Source: Ottowia sp. SB7-C50 (GTDB taxonomy: Bacteria; Pseudomonadota; Gammaproteobacteria; Burkholderiales; Burkholderiaceae_C). Taken from it: a stretch of 64,000 nucleotides of DNA. This document shows positions 34,953 to 44,116 of this stretch, one piece after another. A program made the translations under genes and the position numbers. Under the pieces are notes generated by a model. The model was not told the DNA's origin, ran no database searches, and saw nothing but the letters and a program-made list of their open reading frames with translations. The stretch spans positions 620,001 to 684,000 of the forward strand of contig NZ_CP136995.1 in the NCBI RefSeq assembly GCF_033110285.1. Reading direction: 5' to 3'. How positions within the stretch are numbered: position 1 is the first letter of the stretch; each line of letters opens with the position of its first letter.

Positions 34953-36632
34953 ATGAAAAAGAGCATTCTCGCGGTTAGCGCCGCGGTCGCCATTGGGGGC
35001 ATGGGGTTCGCTGGCGCAGCCCATGCGGTTTATTACTTTGGTGCCGGCGCCAATGCGACGTATGGCGGCGTGGTCATGGGCGGCCTGGCGGGTGTCAGCC
35101 ACAAGACGCTGGCGGCCAACGCCACTGGCGTTGCGCTGAACGAAGGCGGCATTGGTAACTACCTGTTCACGCCGTACTTCACCACGCAAAAAGACAACAA
35201 CACGCTGGTGAGCATTGTCAACACCGACAACGTCAACGGCAAGATCGTCAAGGTGCGCTTCCGTGGCGCCGCCAACTCTGAAGACCTGCTGGACTTCCAG
35301 GTGTTCCTGTCGCCCTCCGACGTGTGGACCGCCTCGCTGACGCAGGGCGCGGACGGCAAGACCGTCATCACCACGCCCGACAAGTCGTGCACGCTGCCCT
35401 CCATCGGCACGGCGCCTGCGGCTGACCGCACCTTCCAGACCAGCCGTCTGGTGAGCGTGTACCCCGGTGCCCTGGGCTCGGTGCTGACCACCGACGCACA
35501 GAAGAATGCGCAGACGCGTGAAGGCTACATCGAATACCTGAACATGGCCGACGTTGTGCCTGGCTCGCCGCTGTATGGCGCCATCAAGCACGTCAACGGC
35601 GTGGCGCCCTGCACCCCGTCCATGATGGCCGTGCTGAGCAGCACCGCAGCAGGCGTGGCAGGCACCGGTCCGATTGTTCAGGACGCCAACGACATCAGCG
35701 CCCTCGGCCTGTCGGCCGCCAGCGGTGGCCTGACGGGTACCTGGAGCATCTTCAGCAACGCCCAGACCAAGGCCTATGGCGACAACCACATTGCTGTGGA
35801 AGCCGTGGATGGCGCTGGCAACCCGGCCCGTGGGCGCATCAGCTATGCGCCTCAGCTGGCACAAGGCATCACCGACACCGGTGCACCCGCCTCGGTGGTG
35901 AACGAAGGCACGGCCGACCCGGTGCTGCGCGCTTCGGTCAACAGCGTGATGTGGAACGACCTGCCCGACATGTCCACGCCGTTCTTCGGCACCGACCCGA
36001 AGGCCAGCGTGAAAGCTCTGAGCACGGCGCTGAGCAAAGAGACGCTGAACAACGAGTTTGTGGCCACGGCAGGCGCAGGCGCTGTGCCATGGGACACCGA
36101 CTGGGTGGTTTCGCACGCCACGCGTCGCTACTACGCCACGCTGACCTCGGGCGGCTCGATCGCGCAGGGTGATAAGGACTTCTACGACACCACCGCACCT
36201 AACGGCAACCTGGCTGCCCGCTCGACCGCTGGCGGTTACATGCTGTGCCAGGCAGGCACGCTGACCGGTTTTGACCGCGAAGAAGGCACGGCTGGCGTGG
36301 CGTTCTCGCCCAGCAGCCAGACGCCTTTCTGCGGTGAAGTCAACGTGCTGTCGTTCAACCGCGCTTCGCAGGCGCTGAACGCCTCGGTGACCAACCAGGT
36401 GGTGACGCTGACGGTGGACGGCCAGCCGATCCAGGCCGGCTGGGCCAAGTTGAGCCTGCGCAAGGCTTCGCCGCCGCCGGTGGCACCCGCCCCACCTGCC
36501 ACCACGGCACTGGGCGCCCCGGTGGTGGGTTACTCGGCCACTTCGGCCATCAACACCTCGACCAACGGCAACTTCGGTTACAACAACCGTCACCGCTGGA
36601 CGCGTGCGCTGGCATCGACAAAACAGCCGTAA
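34953..36632 (+). CDS. Secreted cell-surface protein of unknown function, paralogue A
   Basis: 559 residues. The start at 34953 has GGAG eight bases upstream; MKKSILAVSAAVAIGGMGFA then GAAHA is a classic Sec signal peptide. The mature protein is Ala/Gly/Thr/Asn-rich and beta-like, with YLFTPYFTTQKDNNTLVSIV, VRFRGAANSEDLLDFQVFLS and a C-terminal NTSTNGNFGYNNRHRWTR. Six mature cysteines, one in each of KSCTLPS, VAPCTPS, YMLCQAG and PFCGEV plus others, are spaced as disulfide candidates. I do not recognise a named family. Location after the T2SS operon and the folded, disulfide-type character make it a candidate T2SS substrate. A strong terminator follows. Confidence 0.8.
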   Translation: MKKSILAVSAAVAIGGMGFAGAAHAVYYFGAGANATYGGVVMGGLAGVSHKTLAANATGVALNEGGIGNYLFTPYFTTQKDNNTLVSIVNTDNVNGKIVKVRFRGAANSEDLLDFQVFLSPSDVWTASLTQGADGKTVITTPDKSCTLPSIGTAPAADRTFQTSRLVSVYPGALGSVLTTDAQKNAQTREGYIEYLNMADVVPGSPLYGAIKHVNGVAPCTPSMMAVLSSTAAGVAGTGPIVQDANDISALGLSAASGGLTGTWSIFSNAQTKAYGDNHIAVEAVDGAGNPARGRISYAPQLAQGITDTGAPASVVNEGTADPVLRASVNSVMWNDLPDMSTPFFGTDPKASVKALSTALSKETLNNEFVATAGAGAVPWDTDWVVSHATRRYYATLTSGGSIAQGDKDFYDTTAPNGNLAARSTAGGYMLCQAGTLTGFDREEGTAGVAFSPSSQTPFCGEVNVLSFNRASQALNASVTNQVVTLTVDGQPIQAGWAKLSLRKASPPPVAPAPPATTALGAPVVGYSATSAINTSTNGNFGYNNRHRWTRALASTKQP

Positions 36633-36716
36633 TATTCAGAGCATTTGATGCGTTGAATATCCGCTTCCCCTCGCCCGGCCGGCTCGTCAGAGCCACCGGG
36701 TTCAGGGCAAGCAGCC

Positions 36717-36750
36717 AAAAAAGGGCAGGGCAACCTGCCCTTTTTCTTTG
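36717..36750 (+). terminator. Rho-independent terminator after paralogue A
   Basis: Stem GGGCAGG (36723-36729), loop GCAA, stem CCTGCCC (36734-36740), followed by TTTTTCTTTG and preceded by six A. Textbook intrinsic terminator. The 408-bp gap to paralogue B otherwise contains about 290 bp after the terminator with no convincing gene; the promoter of paralogue B should lie here. Confidence 0.9.
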
Positions 36751-37040
36751 TCCGTCGCACATTGATTGGGCGTCCACGCAGTTGTCGCGTCATGGCATTC
36801 CAGAAGGTCGCGGCAGACAAGATGCGCACGGGTTGCGTTCCTCATCGATCCCTCTCTCCGCCAGACCGCGCGCCTGTGCTATTCATGGCCGCTATGAGGC
36901 CCTTCCATCCGGTTCAGCAGCCGTCGGTACCCTTCATGGCGTAAGCAATGGCTCTGAAATAACTTGATACCTTTGGTTTACGGCCTCGACAATGGTGCGC
37001 ACCGAACTCATGGGTGTTTTGTTTTAATGGAATGAAGACG

Positions 37041-38744
37041 ATGAAGAAAAGCATTCTTGCGCTCAGCGCTGCAGCCGCTTTTGGAGGCATGGGGTTTGCG
37101 GGTTCTGCCCATGCGGTGTACTACTTTGGTGACGGCGCCAATGCGACGTATGGCGGCGTGGTCATGGGCGGCCTGGCGGGTGTCAGCCACAAGACGCTGG
37201 CGGCCAACGCCACTGGCGTTGCGCTGAACGAAGGCGGCATTGGTAACTACCTGTTCACGCCGTACTTCACCACGCAAAAAGACAACAACACGCTGGTGAG
37301 CATCGTCAACAACGACGCGGTCAACGGCAAGATCGTCAAGGTGCGCTTCCGTGGCGCCGCCAACTCTGAAGACCTGCTGGACTTCCAGGTGTTCCTGTCG
37401 CCCTCCGACGTGTGGACCGCCTCGCTGACGCAGGGCGCGGACGGCAAGACCGTCATCACCACGCCCGATAAGTCGTGCACGCTGCCCTCCATCGGCACGG
37501 CCCCCACGGCTGACCGCACCTTCAAGACCAACCGCCTGGTGGCCGTGTACCCCGGTGCCTTGGGTCCGGTGCTGACCACCGACGAGCAGAAGAACGCGCA
37601 AACGCGTGAAGGCTACATCGAATACCTGAACATGGCCGACGTTGTGCCTGGCTCGCCGCTGTATGGCGCCATCAAGCACGTCAACGGCGTGGCGCCCTGC
37701 ACCCCGTCCATGATGGCCGTGCTGAACAGCACCGCATTGGGCGTGGCAGGCACTGGTCCGTTTGTTCAGGACGCCAACGACATCAGCGCCCTCGGCCTGT
37801 CGGCCGCCAGCGGTGGCCTGACGGGTACCTGGAGCATCTTCAGCAACGCCCAGACCAAGGCCTATGGCGACAACCACATTGCCGTGGAGGCGGTGGACGA
37901 CGCTGGCAACCCGGCCCGTGGCCAGATCAGCTACGCGCCTCAACTGGCACAAGGCATCACCGACACCGGTGCACCCGCCTCGGTGGTGAACGAAGGCACG
38001 GCCGACCCGGTGCTGCGCGCTTCGGTCAACAGCGTGATGTGGAACGACCTGCCCGACATGTCCACGCCTGTGGAGCGGGGCGAGCGCCGGCCGCTTCGCA
38101 GCATCAACAACCTCAGCGCTGCGCTGAGCAAGGATACGCTGAACAATGAATTCGTCGCTACGGCAGGCGCAGGCGCTGTGCCATGGGACACCGACTGGGT
38201 GGTGACCCACGCCACGCGTCGTTACAACGCCACGTTGAATTCGAGCGGTGGTATCGCCGAGCGCACGGGCAACCAGTTCTACAGCACCGATCCGGTCACC
38301 GGTAACCTGACGCCGCGCATCACGGCTGGCGGTTACATGCTGTGCCAGTCGGGCGTGATCACGGGCTACGATCGCGAAGAAGGAACCGCGGGTGTGGCGT
38401 TCTCGCCCAGCAGCCAGTTCCCGTTCTGCGGCGAAGTCAACACGATCTCGTTCAACCGTGCGTCGCAAGCGCTGAACGCCTCGGTGACCAACCAGGTGGT
38501 GACGCTGACGGTGGACGGCCAGCCGATCCAGGCCGGTTGGGCCAAACTGGCACTGCGCAAGAATGGTCGCCCGGAGGCCATGGGTGCACCGGTGGTGGGT
38601 TACTCGGCCACTTCGGCCATTAACACCTCCACCAACGGCAATTTCGGTTACAACAATCGTCACCGCTGGACCCGGCCTGTGCCGAACAAGGAAGGAATTC
38701 CAGTGGGGGGGTTGAGTCGCGCCGCCCTTCGTTTACAGCGATAG
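37041..38744 (+). CDS. Secreted cell-surface protein of unknown function, paralogue B
   Basis: About 567 residues as read. Signal peptide MKKSILALSAAAAFGGMGFA then GSAHA. Nearly identical to paralogue A from VYYFG to the NNRHRWTR block, except for a divergent segment after DMSTP (VERGERRPLRSINNL versus FFGTDPKASVKAL), another around the STDPVTGNLTPRI region, and the C-terminal tail. The tail includes a seven-G run (38705-38711); with six G the protein would end PNKEGIPVGG, shorter by about ten residues. Whether that is another +1 error is open. Function unknown; same T2SS-cargo hypothesis as for A. A strong terminator follows. Confidence 0.78.
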   Translation: MKKSILALSAAAAFGGMGFAGSAHAVYYFGDGANATYGGVVMGGLAGVSHKTLAANATGVALNEGGIGNYLFTPYFTTQKDNNTLVSIVNNDAVNGKIVKVRFRGAANSEDLLDFQVFLSPSDVWTASLTQGADGKTVITTPDKSCTLPSIGTAPTADRTFKTNRLVAVYPGALGPVLTTDEQKNAQTREGYIEYLNMADVVPGSPLYGAIKHVNGVAPCTPSMMAVLNSTALGVAGTGPFVQDANDISALGLSAASGGLTGTWSIFSNAQTKAYGDNHIAVEAVDDAGNPARGQISYAPQLAQGITDTGAPASVVNEGTADPVLRASVNSVMWNDLPDMSTPVERGERRPLRSINNLSAALSKDTLNNEFVATAGAGAVPWDTDWVVTHATRRYNATLNSSGGIAERTGNQFYSTDPVTGNLTPRITAGGYMLCQSGVITGYDREEGTAGVAFSPSSQFPFCGEVNTISFNRASQALNASVTNQVVTLTVDGQPIQAGWAKLALRKNGRPEAMGAPVVGYSATSAINTSTNGNFGYNNRHRWTRPVPNKEGIPVGGLSRAALRLQR

Positions 38745-38844
38745 GGCCCCGCCAGGTCAGCTGCCGTTGATCGGTGGCTGATCTGATGGATGAAGGCGGC
38801 GGTGTACGCCACCTTTTCCGTTTTTGATCAAGCGAGTTCAGCAG

Positions 38845-38870
38845 AAAGGGCCGGGTAACCGGCCTTTTTT
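38845..38870 (+). terminator. Rho-independent terminator after paralogue B
   Basis: AAAG then stem GGCCGG (38849-38854), loop GTAA, stem CCGGCC (38859-38864) and TTTTTT (38865-38870). The rest of the roughly 350-bp gap before the PpiC gene shows no gene. Confidence 0.92.
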
Positions 38871-39092
38871 GTGCGCGCAAACATCCGCTACCGCACTCGT
38901 CGGCGGCGCACGAGTGCGCTGGCGCCCAAGCGGGGGGAACTTGTCTCTGGCTGCCATGCTCCATCACGACTTGTGTGGCTGATCGGCGACAATGACGGGT
39001 GATGGCACGGCGCGGCGAAAGCGGCCCAGGCCGGCTTTGACGAGTTACTGCGTGGCGCCTGCCTCCGTAGGCGACCGATGCATTGGATAACC

Positions 39093-40052
39093 ATGATGAA
39101 ACTTCGACTGTTTGCAATATGTGTTGGGCTGACTGGCAGCCTGCTGGCTGTACCGGCGCTGGCGCAGACGGGCAACAAGCCTGCTGCGGAAACCATGGCG
39201 CCTGGAACCGTGTTGATCAGCGGCCCCGCTGGCCAGGTGACCTTGGCCGAGGTGCGCATGCTGGTGGATGAGCAGGTGCCGCCAAGCCGCCAACCCGCAT
39301 TCTGGGCCAGTCCCAAGTCGATCAGCGAGGCGGCGCGCAACCTGTATGGCTACCGCGCGCTGGCGCAGCAGGCGCTGAAGGAGGGCCTGGACCGTCAGCC
39401 CGGAGGGGCGGCCTTCTTGAATCTGCAGCGCGAAAAAGCGCTGGCGGAATGGCTGATGCAGCAACGTGGACGAGCGCGTGTGGGCGACCCCAAGGTGCTG
39501 GAGCAATTTGCGCGCACGGCGTACAAGGCTGAGCCGGAGCGCTTTCGCCACATGGAGCAGGTGCGGATTAGCCACATCATGGTGGTGCCCGAGCGCGACG
39601 ACAAGGAAGGCGTGATGGCCAAGCTGCGTGCGGAATCGCTGCTGGCTGAACTGGTGAAGGGTACAGATTTTGAAAAGCTGGCGCGCGAACAGTCGCACGA
39701 TCGCAACAGCGCGCTCAAAGGCGGTGACCTGGGGCTGTTCGACGTGGGCGGCATGTTGCCCGAATTCGATGCGCAGGTGGCCAAGATGAAGCCTGGCCAG
39801 ATCAGCGCCCCGGTGCGCACCAAGGAGGGCTATCACCTGATCAAATTGGTGGAGCGGCGGCCGGCTGGCCTGGCGCCATTCGAGGAGGTGGCGCCGCTGA
39901 TTCATGCCGAGGCGCAAGAAAAGCTCTATGGCGATGAGCGCCGCCGCATCTGGCAAGAAACGGCAAATGCCGACACGGTGAAGGTGAATGAGGCGGCGGT
40001 CTCTGAGTTGGCGCGGCCACCCGCGGTGTCGTCGCCAGCCAAGTCGAAATAA
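39093..40052 (+). CDS. Periplasmic PpiC-type peptidyl-prolyl isomerase, EpsD/SurA-like
   Basis: 319 residues from the ATG at 39093 (39078 and 39096 are also possible). Signal peptide MMKLRLFAICVGLTGSLLAV, then PALAQ. A helical SurA-N-like region (about 45-160) precedes a parvulin domain: RISHIMVVPERDDKEG, LAREQSHDRNSALKGGDLGLFD and VRTKEGYHLIKLVERRP, the diagnostic PpiC signature. It should assist folding of exported proteins. EpsD-type members are found in exopolysaccharide clusters, and this one stands between secreted proteins and an O-polysaccharide export locus. Confidence 0.88.
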   Translation: MMKLRLFAICVGLTGSLLAVPALAQTGNKPAAETMAPGTVLISGPAGQVTLAEVRMLVDEQVPPSRQPAFWASPKSISEAARNLYGYRALAQQALKEGLDRQPGGAAFLNLQREKALAEWLMQQRGRARVGDPKVLEQFARTAYKAEPERFRHMEQVRISHIMVVPERDDKEGVMAKLRAESLLAELVKGTDFEKLAREQSHDRNSALKGGDLGLFDVGGMLPEFDAQVAKMKPGQISAPVRTKEGYHLIKLVERRPAGLAPFEEVAPLIHAEAQEKLYGDERRRIWQETANADTVKVNEAAVSELARPPAVSSPAKSK

Positions 40053-40066
40053 AATCGCTTGGCCCG

Positions 40067-40084
40067 CGCACGGCATGCCGTGCG
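40067..40084. other. 18-bp perfect palindrome upstream of wzm
   Basis: CGCACGGCATGCCGTGCG, symmetric about 40075/40076, in the 136-bp gap between the PpiC gene and wzm. No T run follows on either strand, so it is either a Rho-independent-like stem without tail or a protein-binding site. Confidence 0.4.
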
Positions 40085-40188
40085 TGGTCTGCATCAGATG
40101 CGGTTGGCCCGGCCTGGTGTCGTGCAACGTTTCCGCCTAGCCGACCGACATACTCGGCGCAATCATTCTTGCGTTTCCCGCCTCACTC

Positions 40189-40992
40189 ATGAGATCTCCG
40201 TTAGTTGACGACGCGCGGACGCTGTGGCGCCTGCGCAGCTTGGTGCGGGTGCTGACGCGTCGCGAACTGGTGGCGCGCTTTGCGGGTGCGGCGGGCGGCG
40301 TGCTGTGGGCCTGGGTGCAGCCGCTGTTGACGATTGCGTCGTATTACCTGGTGTTTGACATTGTGTTTGCCATGCGCATGGGCGAAAACGCGCCGACGCA
40401 GCGGGTGGGCACTTATCTGATCGTCGGCATGATGGCCTGGACGGCGTTTGCCGACGCCGTGCAGCGCGGCATGTCGAGTCTGGTGGACGCGGGCGGTATC
40501 CTGCAGAAGAACCCGCTGCCTCCGGTGCTGTTTCCGACCCGGGCCGTGCTGGCGAGCGCGTTGGTGTATGCGCCCATGCTGTTGTTGCTGGCGCTGGGTT
40601 ATTGGCCGCTGCACCAGGGGTCGCCCGCCGTGCTGGCGATGTTGCCGATGGTGCTTTTGCAGATCGCGCTGGCGTGGCTGCTGGGCTATTTGCTCTCTAT
40701 TTTGATGGCGGCGCTGCGTGATGTGGCGCAGGTTGTGGCCTTCATGCTGTCGGTGGGGCCGTTTCTGGCGCCGGTGTTGTTCCCGATCACGTTGTTTCCT
40801 GAAGGCTGGCGCTGGCTGCTGTGGCTCAACCCCATGACGGCCTGGGTGCTGGGCTATCAGGCGGTGTTGCTGAAAGGGGCGTGGCCCCCGGCCGAGGTGT
40901 GGCTGGCGATGGGCGTCTGGCTGGTCGTGCTGGGGTTGGCGCTGGACGTGGCGCTTCGCCGCAGCCGCGAACAATTGGTGGATTGGTTATGA
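40189..40992 (+). CDS. wzm: Polysaccharide ABC exporter permease Wzm
   Basis: 267 residues, ABC2-type, six predicted transmembrane helices. RRELVARFAGAAGGVLWAWVQP near the N-terminus is the Wzm/TagG signature, and LFPITLFPEGWRWLLWLNPM then the C-terminal helices are typical. It forms the inner-membrane channel for undecaprenyl-linked polysaccharide with Wzt. The stop overlaps the wzt ATG (ATGA). Confidence 0.93.
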   Translation: MRSPLVDDARTLWRLRSLVRVLTRRELVARFAGAAGGVLWAWVQPLLTIASYYLVFDIVFAMRMGENAPTQRVGTYLIVGMMAWTAFADAVQRGMSSLVDAGGILQKNPLPPVLFPTRAVLASALVYAPMLLLLALGYWPLHQGSPAVLAMLPMVLLQIALAWLLGYLLSILMAALRDVAQVVAFMLSVGPFLAPVLFPITLFPEGWRWLLWLNPMTAWVLGYQAVLLKGAWPPAEVWLAMGVWLVVLGLALDVALRRSREQLVDWL

Positions 40993-42203
40993 CGCCGCAA
41001 GCCGCCATGTTTGCTGAAACGGTACTTCGAGTTCGCGACCTGGGCAAGGAGTACCGTCTGTACAGTTCGCCGCGTCAGCGCCTGAAGGCGGTGCTGACCG
41101 GGCGCAGCACCCACCAGAGCCATTGGGCCTTGCGGGAGGTTTCGTTTGATTTGCAGCGCGGCCAGTGCATCGGCATAGTGGGCGACAACGGGGCAGGCAA
41201 GAGTTCGCTGCTCAAGTTGCTGGCTGGCACGCTGCGCCCGACCACCGGGAGCATTGAGCGCATTGGCCGGGTGACGGCGATTCTGGAGCTGGGCGCCGGC
41301 TTTCACCCCGAATTCAGCGGCCGCGACAATCTGTACTTTGGCGGCAGCATGATTGGCATCAGCCGCGAGGAGATGGTGCGGCTGGAGCCGGAGATCATCG
41401 AATTTTCGGGGTTGGCCGAGGCAATTGATCGACCGGTCAAGACCTATTCGTCTGGCATGGCGGTGCGGCTGGCCTTTGCATTGGTGACGGCGGTGCAGCC
41501 AGATGTGCTGATTGTGGACGAGGCGCTGGCGGTGGGGGATCAGCAGTTCCAGAAGAAATGCATCGACCGGATTACGGCGTTTCGCGAGGCGGGCTGCACG
41601 ATTCTTTTCTGCTCGCACAGCCCCTATCACGTGCGTACGCTTTGCGATCAGGCCTTGTGGCTGGAGCACGGACGCATGCGGGAGTTTGGTGATACCGAGG
41701 CGGTGCTGGGCGCCTACGAGACGCATTCGCGCCAGATTGAGGCGCCAGTCGAAGTGGCGGAGGCCGCCGCGCCGCCGCCTCTGCCGTATGAGCGCGGGCC
41801 GACGTCGGCGCTGATCGTGTCGTGCGAGTTGTCGAACCTGCGTGAAGGAAATCCGGGGCTGCTGGACAGCCGTGATCTGGTGGCGAGGATCACGGTGCGC
41901 GGCAAGGGCGATGAGCGACCGAATATCGGCTTCATGATCGAGCAGGCGCGTGGGGTGGGCATCACGTCGCTGGCAACCCACGAAGAGGGTGCTGCGCCGG
42001 TGTATCTGGGCGACCGGACGTGGCGCTCGGTGCTGACTTTCCCCGAGTTGCCATTGCACAGCGGCGACTACGTGATCAGTGTGTTCCTTTTCGACGAGAG
42101 CGGGTTGGTCACGTACGATCTGTGGTTCAAGTTCCTGACGTTCCGCTTCCTGTCGCCCAAGCTGATGCCGGGGCTGGTTCGCCTGCCTCACCACTGGAGT
42201 TGA
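40989..42203 (+). CDS. wzt: Polysaccharide ABC exporter ATPase Wzt with C-terminal glycan-binding domain
   Basis: 404 residues. Nucleotide-binding domain: Walker A GDNGAGKSSLLKLLAG, the Q-loop region replaced by the Wzt-type ELGAGFHPEFSGRDN, signature KTYSSGMAVRLAFAL, Walker B DVLIVDEALAVGD and switch His CSHSPYH. Residues from about 270 on form a Wzt_C beta-sandwich (LIVSCELSNLREGN ... FLFDESGLVTYDLW). In O9a-type systems that domain recognises the chemically capped non-reducing end of the finished chain. The adjacent methyltransferases are therefore candidate capping enzymes. Confidence 0.94.
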   Translation: MTPQAAMFAETVLRVRDLGKEYRLYSSPRQRLKAVLTGRSTHQSHWALREVSFDLQRGQCIGIVGDNGAGKSSLLKLLAGTLRPTTGSIERIGRVTAILELGAGFHPEFSGRDNLYFGGSMIGISREEMVRLEPEIIEFSGLAEAIDRPVKTYSSGMAVRLAFALVTAVQPDVLIVDEALAVGDQQFQKKCIDRITAFREAGCTILFCSHSPYHVRTLCDQALWLEHGRMREFGDTEAVLGAYETHSRQIEAPVEVAEAAAPPPLPYERGPTSALIVSCELSNLREGNPGLLDSRDLVARITVRGKGDERPNIGFMIEQARGVGITSLATHEEGAAPVYLGDRTWRSVLTFPELPLHSGDYVISVFLFDESGLVTYDLWFKFLTFRFLSPKLMPGLVRLPHHWS

Positions 42204-42208
42204 TGCAC

Positions 42209-43135
42209 ATGGATTGGACCGCTTTGCTGGATGTCACGGCCGCTGGCCCGGTCGCGCCCGAGCAGGCGCGCATCGCACTGGCGCGAGGCCGCGAATTGCT
42301 GGCCCAGGGCGATGCAGCCGCTGCTGCAGTGGCCTTGCGGCAGGCTGCGATGGTGCCTGAAACCCAGCTGGCGGCGTACAACCTGATTGAGACCCATGCG
42401 TTGCCGGGTGCATTTTCCGAATGGATGGGACTGGATGCCCGCATCGATCCGGGCGACGACGTGTATGGGTTCTTCACGGGCCATGGCACCTGGTCGAGCC
42501 CGATGCGGGACTATCTGGCTGATGGCTGGCGCACGCTGGCCGAGTTGATGCTGTTGCTAGAGCGTGCGGGCACCGCATTGGTGCATTGCAGTACGGTTCT
42601 GGAGTTTGCCAGCGGCCATGGGCGCTTTACGCGGCATCTGGTGAAGGCATTGGGCGCCGAGCGTGTAACGGTTTCGGACGTGGTGCCGGGCGCGGTGGCA
42701 TTTTCGATGGCGCACTTCGGGGTGGAGGGCCTGCTTTCGACGGCAGAGCCGGAAGACATCGTCTGGCCGCGCCGGTATGACCTGGTGTTTGTGCTGTCAC
42801 TTTTCAGCCATCTGCCGCAGGTGAGCTGGTCTCGCTGGCTGGCACGGGTCTGGCAGGCGGTGGCGCCTGGGGGGCGGCTGGTATTCAGTACCCATGGTGA
42901 ATATGCCGCGAAGCGCGCCGGTGTGACACTGGATGCGCAGGGCTTTCACTTCGTGGCGGACAGCGAGTCGTCGGCGATCGACGCTCAGCAGTATGGTACG
43001 GCGTATACCAGCGCAGACTTCGTAAGGACGCAGCTGGCAGCCTGTGCGCCAGACGGTGTGGGATGCCAAATCGCTCCGGCATGGTTCTGGGCACACCAAG
43101 ATGCGTTCGTGCTCCAGCGGCCGTCGGTGTCCTGA
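42209..43135 (+). CDS. SAM-dependent methyltransferase with helical N-terminal domain, paralogue 1
   Basis: 308 residues from the ATG at 42209, with GGAG nine bases upstream (the ATG at 42203 overlaps the wzt stop). The N-terminal 90 residues are TPR-like helices (ARIALARGRELLAQGDAAAA, AVALRQAAMVPETQLAAYNL). The class I methyltransferase core has VLEFASGHGRFTRHLVKALG (SAM motif I), VTVSDVVPGAV (motif II) and FVLSLFSHLP. A six-G run at 42869-42874 is in frame here. With Wzt_C next door, terminal methylation of the polysaccharide is a plausible job; no acceptor can be read from the sequence. Confidence 0.82.
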   Translation: MDWTALLDVTAAGPVAPEQARIALARGRELLAQGDAAAAAVALRQAAMVPETQLAAYNLIETHALPGAFSEWMGLDARIDPGDDVYGFFTGHGTWSSPMRDYLADGWRTLAELMLLLERAGTALVHCSTVLEFASGHGRFTRHLVKALGAERVTVSDVVPGAVAFSMAHFGVEGLLSTAEPEDIVWPRRYDLVFVLSLFSHLPQVSWSRWLARVWQAVAPGGRLVFSTHGEYAAKRAGVTLDAQGFHFVADSESSAIDAQQYGTAYTSADFVRTQLAACAPDGVGCQIAPAWFWAHQDAFVLQRPSVS

Positions 43136-43211
43136 CAAGCGACACAACCTGGACTGGACGTTGGAATGAAGCAGATTTTCAAATGCACGGGTAACTGTTT
43201 GTCGAGGCGCC

Positions 43212-44105
43212 ATGTCTGATATCCGAGCCGATAGTGCCGCTGCGATGGAAGCGTTGGCGCGTGGCCAGTTGCATCTGCAGGCGGGCGAGCGGGCGTTGGC
43301 TGCGGCCGCATTGCGCCAGGCGCTGAACGACGCCACTGCACGGCTGACGGCGCATAACCTGATCGAACGCCACGCGCTGGAAGGGGCTTTCGTCGAGTGG
43401 ATGGGCTTCAACTGCGAGATCGCACCGGCAGACGACATCTTTCGCTTTTTCGAAAACCATCCGACGTCGGTCAACCCGCTGCGCGATTACCTGGCCGATG
43501 GCTGGCGCACGCTGTCGGAGTTGATGCTGTTGCTGGAGGCAGCCGACCGCCCGCTGCTGAAAACGTCCTCCGTGCTGGAGTTCGCCAGTGGTCACGGGCG
43601 CTTCACGCGCCATCTGGTGAAAGCACTGGGTGCGCAACGGGTGACGGTGTCGGACGTGGTGCCTGATGCGGTGGATTTTGCTCGGCGGGCATTTGGGGTC
43701 ACAGGGGTGTTGTCCACGACGCGGCCGGAAGACCTGCACTGGCCCCGGCGTTATGAGCTGGTGTTTGTGTTGTCACTGTTCAGCCATCTGCCCCGCAGCA
43801 GTTGGGCCCGCTGGTTGATGCGGCTGTTCGATGCGGTCGAGCCGGGTGGCCTGCTGGTGATTTCAACGCATGGCGAGGAGGCTGCGCGCCGCCAGAATGT
43901 GGCACTGGACGAAACGGGCTTCTTTTTTGCCGCATCGAGCGAATCGGCTGCGATCGACGTACAGGAATACGGGACCGCGTTTACCTCTGAGGCATTCGTT
44001 CGCGAGCGCATTGCCGAAACGCTGGGCAGCGACTGCCTGATGGGTTTTGAGCCCAGTTGGTTCTGGCGGCATCAGGATGCCTTCGTGCTGCGCAGGCCTG
44101 CGTGA
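43212..44105 (+). CDS. SAM-dependent methyltransferase with helical N-terminal domain, paralogue 2
   Basis: 297 residues, same architecture as paralogue 1 and clearly homologous along the whole length: ARGQLHLQAGERALAAAALR, RDYLADGWRTLSELMLLLE, SVLEFASGHGRFTRHLVKAL, VLSLFSHLP, and AIDVQEYGTAFTSEAFV. The duplication is old, with many substitutions, unlike the recent pair at 35-38 kb. It may modify a different position or sugar. It converges with the giant glycosyltransferase gene, leaving only an 11-bp gap. Confidence 0.82.
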   Translation: MSDIRADSAAAMEALARGQLHLQAGERALAAAALRQALNDATARLTAHNLIERHALEGAFVEWMGFNCEIAPADDIFRFFENHPTSVNPLRDYLADGWRTLSELMLLLEAADRPLLKTSSVLEFASGHGRFTRHLVKALGAQRVTVSDVVPDAVDFARRAFGVTGVLSTTRPEDLHWPRRYELVFVLSLFSHLPRSSWARWLMRLFDAVEPGGLLVISTHGEEAARRQNVALDETGFFFAASSESAAIDVQEYGTAFTSEAFVRERIAETLGSDCLMGFEPSWFWRHQDAFVLRRPA

Positions 44106-44116
44106 TACGGATCGAC

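Noticed and set aside
34677..38663. Two long minus-strand frames (638 and 551 codons) opposite the secreted paralogues
   Set aside because: Both are near-identical to each other only because the sense genes are duplicates; no start context or domain, and composition is typical of shadow frames.
40067..40084. Palindrome considered an intrinsic terminator
   Set aside because: No T run follows on either strand, so it was recorded only as a palindrome.
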